37,356 bases of DNA from Henriciella sp. (GTDB taxonomy: Bacteria > Pseudomonadota > Alphaproteobacteria > Caulobacterales > Hyphomonadaceae), in contig JAJFFK010000020.1 in the NCBI GenBank assembly GCA_021776655.1, positions 1 through 37,356 of the forward strand, in the 5' to 3' direction. The position numbers and the translations under genes were made by a program. This document shows, one piece after another, positions 25,282 to 32,916 of this stretch (position 1 is the stretch's first letter; each line of letters opens with the position of its first letter). Under the pieces are notes generated by a model. The model had not been told where the DNA came from, ran no database searches, and saw nothing but the letters and a program-made list of their open reading frames with translations.

Positions 25282-26598
25282 ATGATGGGAAATAATATGT
25301 CTGGCTGGTTCAAGATTGATCTCTGGAAGCGAGTGATTGGGGCTTTGTTTCTAGGCTTGGCGCTCGGCCTCGGCCTGCGTTACGGCATGGGTGCTGATGC
25401 TGGTGGCGCGTTTGCGGAAACCTGGATCAGTTGGGTTGGCGACCTGTTCTTGCGTCTGATCCGTATGCTGATCGTACCCTTGGTCTTTCTGACTCTGGTA
25501 TCAGGTATCGTCGCGATGGGTGATCCAAAGCGATTGGGCAGTTTGGGTGCACGAACAATCGGGCTTTACCTCTGCACCACCGCGATTGCCGTCACGCTCG
25601 GCCTGATCATGGCGACTATCTTTCAGCCTGGGGCGAGCTTGACCCCAGATACATTTGTCGGCGCGGACACCAGCAAAATGGCGGACGTCGTAGAAAGCGC
25701 CGCCTCCGCTGGTGGCCTTGTCGACCGTTTGCTTGCAATTGTTCCAACCAACCCGATCGCCGCGCTCGCCAGCGGCGACATCCTGCCAATCATCTTCTTC
25801 GCCATCATGTTCGGCGTCGGTATCCTGATGGCAGGCGAGATCGCTGCACCGGTTGGTAAATGGTTTGATGGCGCGGCTGAAGCGATGATGAAAGTCACGA
25901 TGATCGTCATGGAAACGGCCCCGATTGGTGTTTTCGCCCTGATGGCGACTGTTATGGCCACCAAAGGGCTGGGCGTTTTGCAGAGCCTCGGCACACTGGC
26001 CATTGCGCTTTATTTGGCTTGTTTCATCCACATGATCTTGACCTATGGCGGGATCATCAAAGTCTTGTTGCGCTTGCCAATCATGCCGTTCTTCCGGGGC
26101 GTGACAGACGCCCAGGCGGTTGCCTATTCGACCGCTTCTTCATCGGCAACACTGCCCGTTACGATCACCTGCGTTGAGGAAAATCTCGGCGTTGACAAGG
26201 CCATTGCGGGATCAGTTCTGCCGCTGGGCGCAACCATCAACATGGATGGCACCGCGATCTATATCGGCATGGTGGCGCTGTTTGGCGCCCAGGCCATGGG
26301 GATCGAAGTGAGCCTGGCGCAATATGTCCTGATCGCGGTCATGGCGACACTGGTTTCAATCGGCGCGGCGGGTATTCCAAGCGCCGGGCTATTCCTGTCC
26401 GGATTGGCGCTGGCGCAAGTTGGTATTCCCGAAGAGCAGGCCTTTCTGATCATCGGATTCATTCTACCATTTGATCGCCTGCTCGACATGATGCGGACGA
26501 TGACCAATGTCACCGGTGATGCGGCTGTCGCGACGGCCGTGGCGAAATGGGAGGGTGATTTCGACGAAGCGGTCTTCCTCGCCGAGGACCGTTTCTAG
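25282..26598 (+). CDS. Dicarboxylate/amino acid:cation symporter (DAACS)
   Basis: A symporter of 438 residues of the GltP/DctA/GltPh family (elevator mechanism, inner membrane). Signatures include LRLIRMLIVPLVFLTLVSGI, the serine-rich hairpin AYSTASSSATLPVT, the NMDGTAIY motif in TM7 and the second hairpin GAAGIPSAGL, then DRLLDMMRTMTNVTGDA in TM8, where the aspartate and asparagine bind substrate. The TM8 arginine typical of aspartate/dicarboxylate carriers is present (MMRT). The ATG at 25282 is preferred, with GGGAAG upstream; ATG 25297 is possible, and a GTG at 25210 would add an unlikely N-terminal tail. Confidence 0.92.
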   Translation: MMGNNMSGWFKIDLWKRVIGALFLGLALGLGLRYGMGADAGGAFAETWISWVGDLFLRLIRMLIVPLVFLTLVSGIVAMGDPKRLGSLGARTIGLYLCTTAIAVTLGLIMATIFQPGASLTPDTFVGADTSKMADVVESAASAGGLVDRLLAIVPTNPIAALASGDILPIIFFAIMFGVGILMAGEIAAPVGKWFDGAAEAMMKVTMIVMETAPIGVFALMATVMATKGLGVLQSLGTLAIALYLACFIHMILTYGGIIKVLLRLPIMPFFRGVTDAQAVAYSTASSSATLPVTITCVEENLGVDKAIAGSVLPLGATINMDGTAIYIGMVALFGAQAMGIEVSLAQYVLIAVMATLVSIGAAGIPSAGLFLSGLALAQVGIPEEQAFLIIGFILPFDRLLDMMRTMTNVTGDAAVATAVAKWEGDFDEAVFLAEDRF

Positions 26599-26610
26599 GG
26601 TCAGGACCTA

Positions 26611-27510
26611 TTAATCTCCCAAAGCTTCACGTGCCACGGTGCCAATCATTTGCGCCTCTGCTGCGCGGGGCGATCCGGCGCGCCAGGCAATGCCAATCTG
26701 GCGGCCCGTCATCGCCGGATCGAACGCCCGCAGGCCGACATCTATTCCAGCAATTAGTCCAGCATCGGCGGCCAGTTTCGGGATCAGTGACACGCCGAGG
26801 CCACCCGCCACCATCTGCACCAAAGTCGCCAGACTGGTGGCGGTGACATCTGCACCTTTGCGATGGCGTGGCAGATCGCAGACCGACACCGCATGTTCAC
26901 GCAAGCAATGGCCATCTTCGAGCAATAACACGTCCTGACCGGCAAGATCGCCGGGCCGCAATTGCGGCTTTGACAACAGGACATGCTCTTTTGGGGCAAC
27001 CAGCAGGAAATCATCTTCCGACAAGGCTTGCGACTCGATCCCCGGTGCATCCCATGGCAGCGCAATCAGCGCGGCGTCGAGCTTTCGCGCCCGCAAGGCG
27101 TCTAACAAACGGTCCGTTTGATCTTCCACCAGGTACAGTTTCAAGTCCGCGTGCTGCGCGCGCAGAAGCGCCGAAACCTGCGGCAGCAGGAAAGGCGCAA
27201 TCGTGGGTATCGCACCAAGCCGAAACGGCCCGGTCAGCGGCGTTCCCGCCTGTACCGCCGCCGATACAAGGTCTGCCGCACTCGCCAGGATGGCCCGCGC
27301 CCGCGTCACGGCCTGATCCCCCGCACGGGTTAATGATGCCCCGCGCGGCTCACGCTCAAGCAATTGTACGCCGAGCAGGGCTTCAACCTCCTTGATCGCT
27401 GATGACAAAGTTGGCTGGGTGACAAAGCACTTGTCTGCCGCACGCGAGAACGAGCCCTCGTCTGCGACGGCGCAAAGGAATTCCAGCTGACGAAGGGTTG
27501 GGAGATGCAT
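26611..27510 (-). CDS. oxyR: LysR-type peroxide sensor OxyR
   Basis: An LTTR of 299 residues matching OxyR. The winged helix-turn-helix (residues 1-60, LRQLEFLCAVADEGSFSRAA) precedes the sensor domain. LLLEDGHCLREHAVSVC contains Cys202 and Cys211 with exactly the spacing of the peroxide-sensing Cys199-Cys208 pair of E. coli OxyR, and LEDGHCLR is diagnostic. When oxidised it should activate catalase and peroxidase genes; none lies next to it here. It is convergent with the DAACS gene. No Shine-Dalgarno sequence is seen; an AT-rich leader with TATAG lies directly before the ATG. Confidence 0.92.
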   Translation of the reverse strand: MHLPTLRQLEFLCAVADEGSFSRAADKCFVTQPTLSSAIKEVEALLGVQLLEREPRGASLTRAGDQAVTRARAILASAADLVSAAVQAGTPLTGPFRLGAIPTIAPFLLPQVSALLRAQHADLKLYLVEDQTDRLLDALRARKLDAALIALPWDAPGIESQALSEDDFLLVAPKEHVLLSKPQLRPGDLAGQDVLLLEDGHCLREHAVSVCDLPRHRKGADVTATSLATLVQMVAGGLGVSLIPKLAADAGLIAGIDVGLRAFDPAMTGRQIGIAWRAGSPRAAEAQMIGTVAREALGD

Positions 27511-27662
27511 TAATTCTATCTATAGAAAAACTCATACTGATCAAGTAATTATATATGGACCGCCGCCACAATCGCTGCGAGCACTACGGTCCCAAGCGCT
27601 TGTGGTCCAAAGTAAACTGAATTTGACTTGCAACCGGAGGGCAATGCGAGGCATAAACGGGC
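27511..27662. promoter_or_regulatory. oxyR / acetyltransferase divergent region
   Basis: This gap is AT-rich next to oxyR. On the minus strand TTGATC (27542-27537), a 16-base spacer and TAGATA (27520-27515 region) make a plausible promoter whose start point would fall at or near the oxyR ATG. TATAG repeats here resemble the ATAG half-sites of OxyR operators, so self-regulation is possible. Toward the acetyltransferase gene GGAGGGC (about 27638) is a weak ribosome-binding candidate. Confidence 0.35.
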
Positions 27663-28253
27663 ATGAACCTCACCGCCCCCGGCCTTGAAAATGCAGACAT
27701 TCGCCTCGAGCCCCTCAGCGAAGCGCATCGCGAGCCACTGAGAGCGACAAAAGCCGCTGAATTTATCTGGCGTTCATTGCCCGTAATCGAACGCGGCGCA
27801 GGCTTTGATCCATATTTCAGTCACGTCCTGTGCCTCGCCAAAAAGGGCGAGACCCTGCCATTTGCGATCATTTGCCGTGCAGATAACCGCTTGGTTGGTG
27901 TCACTGCCTTTGTTGGTGCCAATCGCAAGCATCGCCGCGTTATGATTGGCTATACCTGGCTTGATGCGTCGGTGCGCGGACGGGGCGTCTATAAAGGCGT
28001 TCAAAGCTTGTTGATCAAGCGCGCCATCATGTGGGGGGCGCGCCGGATCGGGTGGCATGTCGAAGCCCATAACACCCTCGCCATCAATGCGATTAAAGCC
28101 CTCGGCGCGGTACATGAAGGCACTTTACGCAGTTATTCGCGCTTCGCCGACGGCACATGGGTCGATATTGCGCTTCTGTCGATGATGCGTGAGGAAGCCA
28201 AGGATGCCGTGCTTCGGCTTGATGCCCGAATGCCGGTTACCAGCGAGGCTTGA
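27663..28253 (+). CDS. GNAT N-acetyltransferase, RimJ/RimL-like
   Basis: A GNAT-family acetyltransferase of 196 residues, closest in appearance to the RimJ/RimL group that acetylates protein N-termini or small amines. The acetyl-CoA binding motif is VRGRGVYKGVQSLLI (near residue 103-117); IGYTWLD before it and the WHVEAHNTLAINAIKALGAVHEGTLRSY block after it are typical of this group. There is no membrane segment. The substrate cannot be told. It is divergent from oxyR with a 152-base gap. Confidence 0.85.
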   Translation: MNLTAPGLENADIRLEPLSEAHREPLRATKAAEFIWRSLPVIERGAGFDPYFSHVLCLAKKGETLPFAIICRADNRLVGVTAFVGANRKHRRVMIGYTWLDASVRGRGVYKGVQSLLIKRAIMWGARRIGWHVEAHNTLAINAIKALGAVHEGTLRSYSRFADGTWVDIALLSMMREEAKDAVLRLDARMPVTSEA

Positions 28254-28495
28254 TTCATTTCGGCCCGCGTGCTTTAGGCACACCAAATCCGCGCAAATCG
28301 TAGAAGCGCGCTTTTCCAGGACACAGCCTTGAGTCCGTTCTATTGAAAACCGACGGTTTTCAGGGACCCTCAGGCAAGAGCTTGGCGAAGCCCCCCACCC
28401 GGCGAAGTTACGCTCAGTGGGGCTCTATTGCTTTGTGCACATGGTTTGAGCACTTATATTACTGGCACCAGTAATTTTGGCTTTGGAGTGATGCG
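28254..28495. promoter_or_regulatory. Leader region of ffh operon with three palindromes
   Basis: The 242 bases before ffh contain three inverted repeats: TGAAAACCG-A-CGGTTTTCA (28344-28362), a hairpin AGCCCCCCAC...GTGGGGCT (28389-28424), and ATTACTGG-CA-CCAGTAAT (28458-28475), the last 20 bases before the ffh start. The first two could end the acetyltransferase transcript, though neither has a clean T-run. The last is shaped like a protein-binding site. I see no 4.5S RNA consensus here. Confidence 0.5.
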
Positions 28496-29959
28496 ATGTT
28501 TGACGCACTAACAGACCGCTTAGGCGGCGTATTTGACGGATTACTCGGGCGCGGCGCGCTGTCAGAGAAAGACGTCAATGCCGCCCTGCGCGAGATCCGC
28601 GTGGCTCTGCTCGAGGCCGATGTCGCCCTGCCCGTGGTCAAACAATTTATCAACTCGATCAAAGACAAAGCGGTTGGCGAAGACGTTATCCGCTCGGTCA
28701 AACCGGGCCAGCAAGTGGTCAAGATCGTCCATGATGGCCTGATCGAGATGCTAGGCGGTGACATTGAGGATACTGGCCTGCGCGTGGATAATCCGCCTGC
28801 TGTCGTCATGATGGCGGGTCTGCAAGGCTCAGGTAAGACCACAACAACCGGCAAACTCGCTTTGCGCTTGGTCAAGCGCGACAAGAAAAAGGTTCTGATC
28901 GCGTCGCTTGATACGCGCCGCCCGGCGGCGATGGAACAGCTCGCCATTCTCGCCGATCAATGCGGTGAAGGTGTCTCGTCCTTGCCGATCATTGCGGGTC
29001 AAAGCCCGGCTGAGATCGCCCGGCGGGCGCTGCAAGCAGCTAAATTGGGCGGCTATGACGTGCTGTTCCTTGATACCGCAGGTCGCACATCAATCGATGA
29101 GCAAATGATGGCTGAAGTGGCCGAGATCGCCAAGATCGCGTCGCCGAACGAGACCTTGCTGGTTGCTGACAGCCTGACGGGACAAGACGCGGTCGAAACC
29201 GCCACTCGCTTCCATGAACGCTTGCCGCTAACCGGCCTGATCCTGACCCGAATGGACGGCGATGGTCGCGGCGGCGCAGCGCTGTCAATGCGCGCGGTCA
29301 CTGGCCTGCCGATTAAATTCCTCGGCACGGGCGAGAAGCTTGACGGCCTGGATGCCTTCGATGCCAAGCGCGTGGCGGGACGCATTCTCGGCCAGGGTGA
29401 CATTGTTTCGCTGGTTGAAAAAGCGGGCGACCAGATGGACGCCGATGCGGCCGAAAAGCTCGCCAAGAAAATGCAGAAGGGCAAGTTCGACCTGAACGAC
29501 CTCGCCCAGCAGCTTCGTCAGATGCAAAAAATGGGCGGGCTTGGCGGTATTATGGGCATGCTGCCTGGTGCCAAAAAAGCCAAACAGGCGATCGCCGCCT
29601 CTGGCATGGATGACAAGGTGCTGCTGCGTCAGGAAGCGATCATCTCCTCGATGACCAGGAAAGAACGTGCCAAACCGGCTTTGCTCAATGCCTCGCGCCG
29701 CAAACGCATCGCCGCTGGTTCCGGGGTTCAGGTCTCAGACGTCAATAAAGTACTCAAGATGCACCGCCAAATGGCCGACATGATGAAGAAAATGTCGAAG
29801 GGCGGGATGAAAGGCATGATGGGCGCGATGGGCCAAGCCGGTGTCTCACCTGGCGACATCGCCAAAATGGGCAAAGACGCCGCCGCGCCAGGCGGCGGAT
29901 TGCCGGGCTTGGGTGGCGGCATGCCGAACATTCCCGGATTGGGAGGGCCGAAGAAATGA
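28496..29959 (+). CDS. ffh: Signal recognition particle protein Ffh
   Basis: The SRP54 GTPase, 487 residues. With 4.5S RNA it binds signal sequences at the ribosome and hands them to FtsY at the membrane. The N domain (1-85), G domain and Met-rich M domain are complete. G1 is AGLQGSGKTTTTGK (107-120), DTRRPAAMEQL follows, G3 DTAGR is near 196, TRMDGDGRGGAAL is G4, and the M domain has the RNA-binding SRRKRIAAGSG motif and a Met/Gly-rich tail. TTGGAGTG lies just upstream of the ATG. Its stop overlaps the chorismate mutase start by four bases (ATGA). Confidence 0.98.
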   Translation: MFDALTDRLGGVFDGLLGRGALSEKDVNAALREIRVALLEADVALPVVKQFINSIKDKAVGEDVIRSVKPGQQVVKIVHDGLIEMLGGDIEDTGLRVDNPPAVVMMAGLQGSGKTTTTGKLALRLVKRDKKKVLIASLDTRRPAAMEQLAILADQCGEGVSSLPIIAGQSPAEIARRALQAAKLGGYDVLFLDTAGRTSIDEQMMAEVAEIAKIASPNETLLVADSLTGQDAVETATRFHERLPLTGLILTRMDGDGRGGAALSMRAVTGLPIKFLGTGEKLDGLDAFDAKRVAGRILGQGDIVSLVEKAGDQMDADAAEKLAKKMQKGKFDLNDLAQQLRQMQKMGGLGGIMGMLPGAKKAKQAIAASGMDDKVLLRQEAIISSMTRKERAKPALLNASRRKRIAAGSGVQVSDVNKVLKMHRQMADMMKKMSKGGMKGMMGAMGQAGVSPGDIAKMGKDAAAPGGGLPGLGGGMPNIPGLGGPKK

Positions 29960-30279
29960 CCATACTCAGCGACACTCTCGCCCAGCATCGCGCCAGTATA
30001 GACAATCTCGATGCGGTCTTGCTGCATACGCTGGCGGAACGGTTCAAGGTCACTCAAGCCGTCGGCACGCTGAAGGCCAAGAATAATATGCCGCCCTCGG
30101 ACAAGACCCGCGAAGCGCGTCAGATCGAGCGCTTGCGCCAGCTCGCCAAAGATAGCGGCCTTGACCCGGCCTTTGCCGAAAAATTCCTCAATTTCATCGT
30201 CGCGGAAGTCATCCGCCACCACGAAACCATAAGGGGCGAAACCCCAAACAGCCCAAACCAAGATTCAAAAAACATTTAG
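29956..30279 (+). CDS. Chorismate mutase, AroQ class
   Basis: A 107-residue monofunctional AroQ-type (all-helical) chorismate mutase, which converts chorismate to prephenate for phenylalanine and tyrosine synthesis. The three-helix pattern is visible: HRASIDNLDAVLLHTLAERFKVTQAVGTLKAK (helix 1, in two parts around residue 25), REARQIERLRQLAK (helix 2) and FLNFIVAEVIRHHETI (helix 3). The conserved Arg of helix 1 (Arg12) and Lys40 are present. It overlaps ffh by four bases and is nine bases before rpsP. This gene between ffh and rpsP is usual in alphaproteobacteria. The C-terminal 15 residues look disordered. Confidence 0.9.
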   Translation: MTILSDTLAQHRASIDNLDAVLLHTLAERFKVTQAVGTLKAKNNMPPSDKTREARQIERLRQLAKDSGLDPAFAEKFLNFIVAEVIRHHETIRGETPNSPNQDSKNI

Positions 30280-30288
30280 GAGAATACA

Positions 30289-30831
30289 ATGTCATTGAAG
30301 ATCAGACTCGCCCGTGGCGGCTCTAAAAAGCGTCCATTCTATAGCGTCGTTGTCGCCGACAGCCGCATGCCACGCGATGGCCGCAACATAGAAAAGCTCG
30401 GCACCTATGATCCGCGTCAGCCAAAAGACAGCGAAAACCGGGTCAAGATTGACGCTGAAAAAGCTGTTGCCTGGATCAAGAAAGGTGCCAAGCCAACCGA
30501 TCGTGTTGCACGTTTCCTGAGCCAGATGGAAGTTGACGGCAAGCCGGTCTACACGTGGAAAGCGGGCAATAACCCAAACAAGGGCGAGCCAGGCGAGAAA
30601 GCCAAAGAACGCGCTGAAGAAAAAGTCGGAAAAGTCGCTGCACGCAAAGAGGCCGAAAAAGACGCCAAGGAAGCCGCCAAGGTGGCAAAGGTCGAAGCCA
30701 AAGCTGCGGCTGAAGCCGAAAAAGCTGCACCCGCTGAAGACGCGCCTGCCGAAGAAGCCCCGGCTGCAGAGGCCGCCGCAGCAGACGCCCCTACTGAGGA
30801 CGCTGCCAAGGAAGAAGAAAAGAAAGACTAG
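30289..30831 (+). CDS. rpsP: Ribosomal protein S16 with long charged tail
   Basis: Small-subunit ribosomal protein bS16, needed for 30S assembly. The core (residues 1-85) is canonical: [30 protein letters not shown] and IEKLGTYDP. The protein is 180 residues, while typical S16 has about 80-90. The extra 90 or so residues (about 95-180) are made almost only of Ala, Lys, Glu, Pro and Asp, first helical and basic-acidic (residues 105-145), then acidic Pro/Ala-rich. Shorter tails of this sort are seen in related bacteria. AGGAG stands seven bases before the ATG. A terminator follows directly; rimM, trmD and rplS do not follow. Confidence 0.97.
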   Translation: MSLKIRLARGGSKKRPFYSVVVADSRMPRDGRNIEKLGTYDPRQPKDSENRVKIDAEKAVAWIKKGAKPTDRVARFLSQMEVDGKPVYTWKAGNNPNKGEPGEKAKERAEEKVGKVAARKEAEKDAKEAAKVAKVEAKAAAEAEKAAPAEDAPAEEAPAAEAAAADAPTEDAAKEEEKKD

Positions 30832-30860
30832 TTTCTTTTTTTACACTCTATTCCAGCAAA

Positions 30861-30887
30861 GCCGGGCCAATGTGCCCGGCTTTTTTA
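30861..30887 (+). terminator. Rho-independent terminator after rpsP
   Basis: GCCGGG-CCAATGTG-CCCGGC (30861-30880) followed by TTTTTTA. It ends the ffh - chorismate mutase - rpsP transcript and touches the stop of the convergent gene. Confidence 0.9.
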
Positions 30888-31319
30888 GTCCGCTAAAAAG
30901 TCCGCCAGGGCTGCAATCTGTTCGAGGCAATCGTGCAAGCTGGTCTGCTCATCAACTCCAATCAAATCGGGCACAATCGGCTGGGTCAGGACCAGATGTC
31001 GGACGATATTCACCGCAACCGGCAAGCCCCGCGCCAAGGTTTGCGGGGTGACATGCCAGGATAGCGCTCGCGGGTGCATAAAACCATTTCTGGCCTCAAC
31101 CAGACGCTCAAAGTCGCGGCGGTTCGAGCTGCCAAAAGGCAGCGTATAAGGCACTGGCAAACGGTCTTTCGAGGCAGCCCTTAGCACGATCTCTGTCGCG
31201 CCAGCTTGCGCCGGAATGCCATCACCCGCCGCCTTCAGCGCTATCGCTGCTGCCTGCTGTGCCATCAACACGCTCGCCGTAACCAGCCAGGGTGCGCTGC
31301 CCGGCGCATCCGCAAACAA
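30885..31319 (-). CDS. Unknown protein with HEPN-like RNxxxH motif
   Basis: Not a protein I recognise. From the TTG at 31319 it has 144 residues, mostly predicted helices. FERLVEARNGFMHPRAL contains R77-N78...H82, the RxxxxH pattern of HEPN domains, many of which are RNases or RNA-binding. Coding-like sequence continues 22 codons further upstream in the same frame (reading ISALTPETALVETARF...) up to the TAG of the M28 peptidase gene, where an ATC sits at the place an ATG would be expected. The true start is therefore uncertain: TTG 31319, CTG 31358 or a rare ATC. It appears to be the second gene of a two-gene operon. Confidence 0.6.
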   Translation of the reverse strand: MFADAPGSAPWLVTASVLMAQQAAAIALKAAGDGIPAQAGATEIVLRAASKDRLPVPYTLPFGSSNRRDFERLVEARNGFMHPRALSWHVTPQTLARGLPVAVNIVRHLVLTQPIVPDLIGVDEQTSLHDCLEQIAALADFLAD

Positions 31320-31385
31320 GCCCGCATGAACCGCCGCAAAGCGCGCCGTTTCAACCAGCGCCGTTTCGGGCGTTAGCGCGCTGAT

Positions 31386-32801
31386 CTACTCGGTCTCATC
31401 GTCAGCTGCTTTGCGAAAATCCCAGCCGCTCTCAGCCGCGATATAGGTAAAGGCGGCATAGACGGCGACATTCTGGCGAAAATCCACCGGGTTGATCTTG
31501 TCAAACGTATCGTCTGGTGTGTGGTGATAATCGAAATAATCCATGCCGTTCTGCCCCGGCGTCACCACTGGCACACCGGCTCCGGGGAGCATGCTGATAT
31601 CCGGCCCGCCGCCGGCCTCATTATTGTCCGGGGTCACACCGAGCGGCGCCAGAATGTTCTGGATGGTCTTTGCGTAAGCCAGCGCCCCTTCGCCAAACCC
31701 GGTCTGAAACCGCCAGATATTACCTGCGCCAAAATCGCTTTCGGCCGCCAAGACATGCGCATCCAATTCGTCGGCATGCGCAGCCGCATAGGCTTTACCG
31801 CCAAACAGGCCAACCTCTTCTGACCCGTACAGCACGACGCGAATGGTTCGGCGCGGCGGTTCGGGCAGGTCTGCGATCAGTTTGGCTGCGCCGACGACAA
31901 TCCCGCAGCCAGCGCCATCATCAAGCGCGCCAGTGCCGAGATCCCAGCTATCCAAGTGGCAGCTGATCAGGACAATTTCATCTTTCAGATCACTGCCCAT
32001 AATTTCCGCGATGACATTGCCGGACGGGGCGCTGTCGCTGATCTCGGTCTGAATATTGACCCGGACCTTGACCGGCCCACGCTCTAACAGCCGGGCAAGC
32101 TGGTCAGCATCCGGCGCGGACACAGCCGCCGCAGGACCGGCCCCCTCGGCACCGTCACGCAGCATGCCGCCCGTGTGTGGCATCCGGTGAGATTGCGTGC
32201 CAACCGACCGGATCAGACAGGCGACCGCACCTTTTTGCGTGGCCACTTTGGCGCAGCCGCCGCGCTTGCGAACCGCCATGCCATAGCCTGCACCATTCAT
32301 CGATTTGATCATGCGCTCATCAATGAACACGACCTTTCCAGAGACTTGCGACGCGGGCGCCGCGATCAAGGTAGCCAGGCTGGTGAACCGGACAAGCTCA
32401 GCCTCGACCCCGCCCTCTGGCGTTTCAGCTGACCCGCCCAGCGCCGTGGCAGCAACCGGCTGCACGCTTGGCGAAGTGATCGAGACATCATCTGTCACGC
32501 GCGACCAGTAAGGGATATCAAACCCCTCAACCCGAACATTGGCGAAACCCAATTCATTCAATTCAGCCACAGCCCAATCACGCGCCAAAGCTTCTTGCGG
32601 TGACCCGGCCAGGCGCGGACCGATTTCAGTGGTCAAATCCTCGACGAAGCGCAGACCAACCTGATCCTGCAGGGCGCTCTCAATCAGAGCCTGCGTCACA
32701 GCCTCAGTTTCAGCAGGCAGAGGGGCAGCGTCTTGCGCACAACCAAAACCAGCCAAACCAACACCGATTGCACAGAGGGTAAGTAATCGAAATCGCATCA
32801 T
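31386..32801 (-). CDS. Secreted M28 family metallopeptidase
   Basis: A zinc aminopeptidase/carboxypeptidase of clan MH, family M28, 471 residues. The signal peptide has a lipobox-like AGFGC with Cys21, so it may be a lipoprotein facing the periplasm. A PA insert domain (about 130-230) lies before the catalytic core. The two-zinc site is complete: His282 and Asp284 in SCHLDSWD, bridging Asp294 in GALDDGAG, catalytic Glu328 and Glu329 in YGSEEVGL, Asp356 in AESDFG and a histidine in YFDYHHTPDDT. It likely trims peptides for amino-acid uptake. Two ATGs in a row open the gene. It is divergent from the acyltransferase gene. Confidence 0.9.
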   Translation of the reverse strand: MMRFRLLTLCAIGVGLAGFGCAQDAAPLPAETEAVTQALIESALQDQVGLRFVEDLTTEIGPRLAGSPQEALARDWAVAELNELGFANVRVEGFDIPYWSRVTDDVSITSPSVQPVAATALGGSAETPEGGVEAELVRFTSLATLIAAPASQVSGKVVFIDERMIKSMNGAGYGMAVRKRGGCAKVATQKGAVACLIRSVGTQSHRMPHTGGMLRDGAEGAGPAAAVSAPDADQLARLLERGPVKVRVNIQTEISDSAPSGNVIAEIMGSDLKDEIVLISCHLDSWDLGTGALDDGAGCGIVVGAAKLIADLPEPPRRTIRVVLYGSEEVGLFGGKAYAAAHADELDAHVLAAESDFGAGNIWRFQTGFGEGALAYAKTIQNILAPLGVTPDNNEAGGGPDISMLPGAGVPVVTPGQNGMDYFDYHHTPDDTFDKINPVDFRQNVAVYAAFTYIAAESGWDFRKAADDETE

Positions 32802-32916
32802 ATCTCTCCAGATTTTTTTCGATCCTAGGCACCAATCCCACTCAAATCCAGATCACAACTTCGGTTTCGCACACGATCTTAACCGAACCCTCAACGCTTT
32901 ATGTCATGAGCGCCGT

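Noticed and set aside
28254-28495. A 4.5S RNA gene next to ffh
   Set aside because: The conserved GGAAGGAAGC-type loop and the long hairpin of 4.5S RNA are not seen; only separate palindromes are present.
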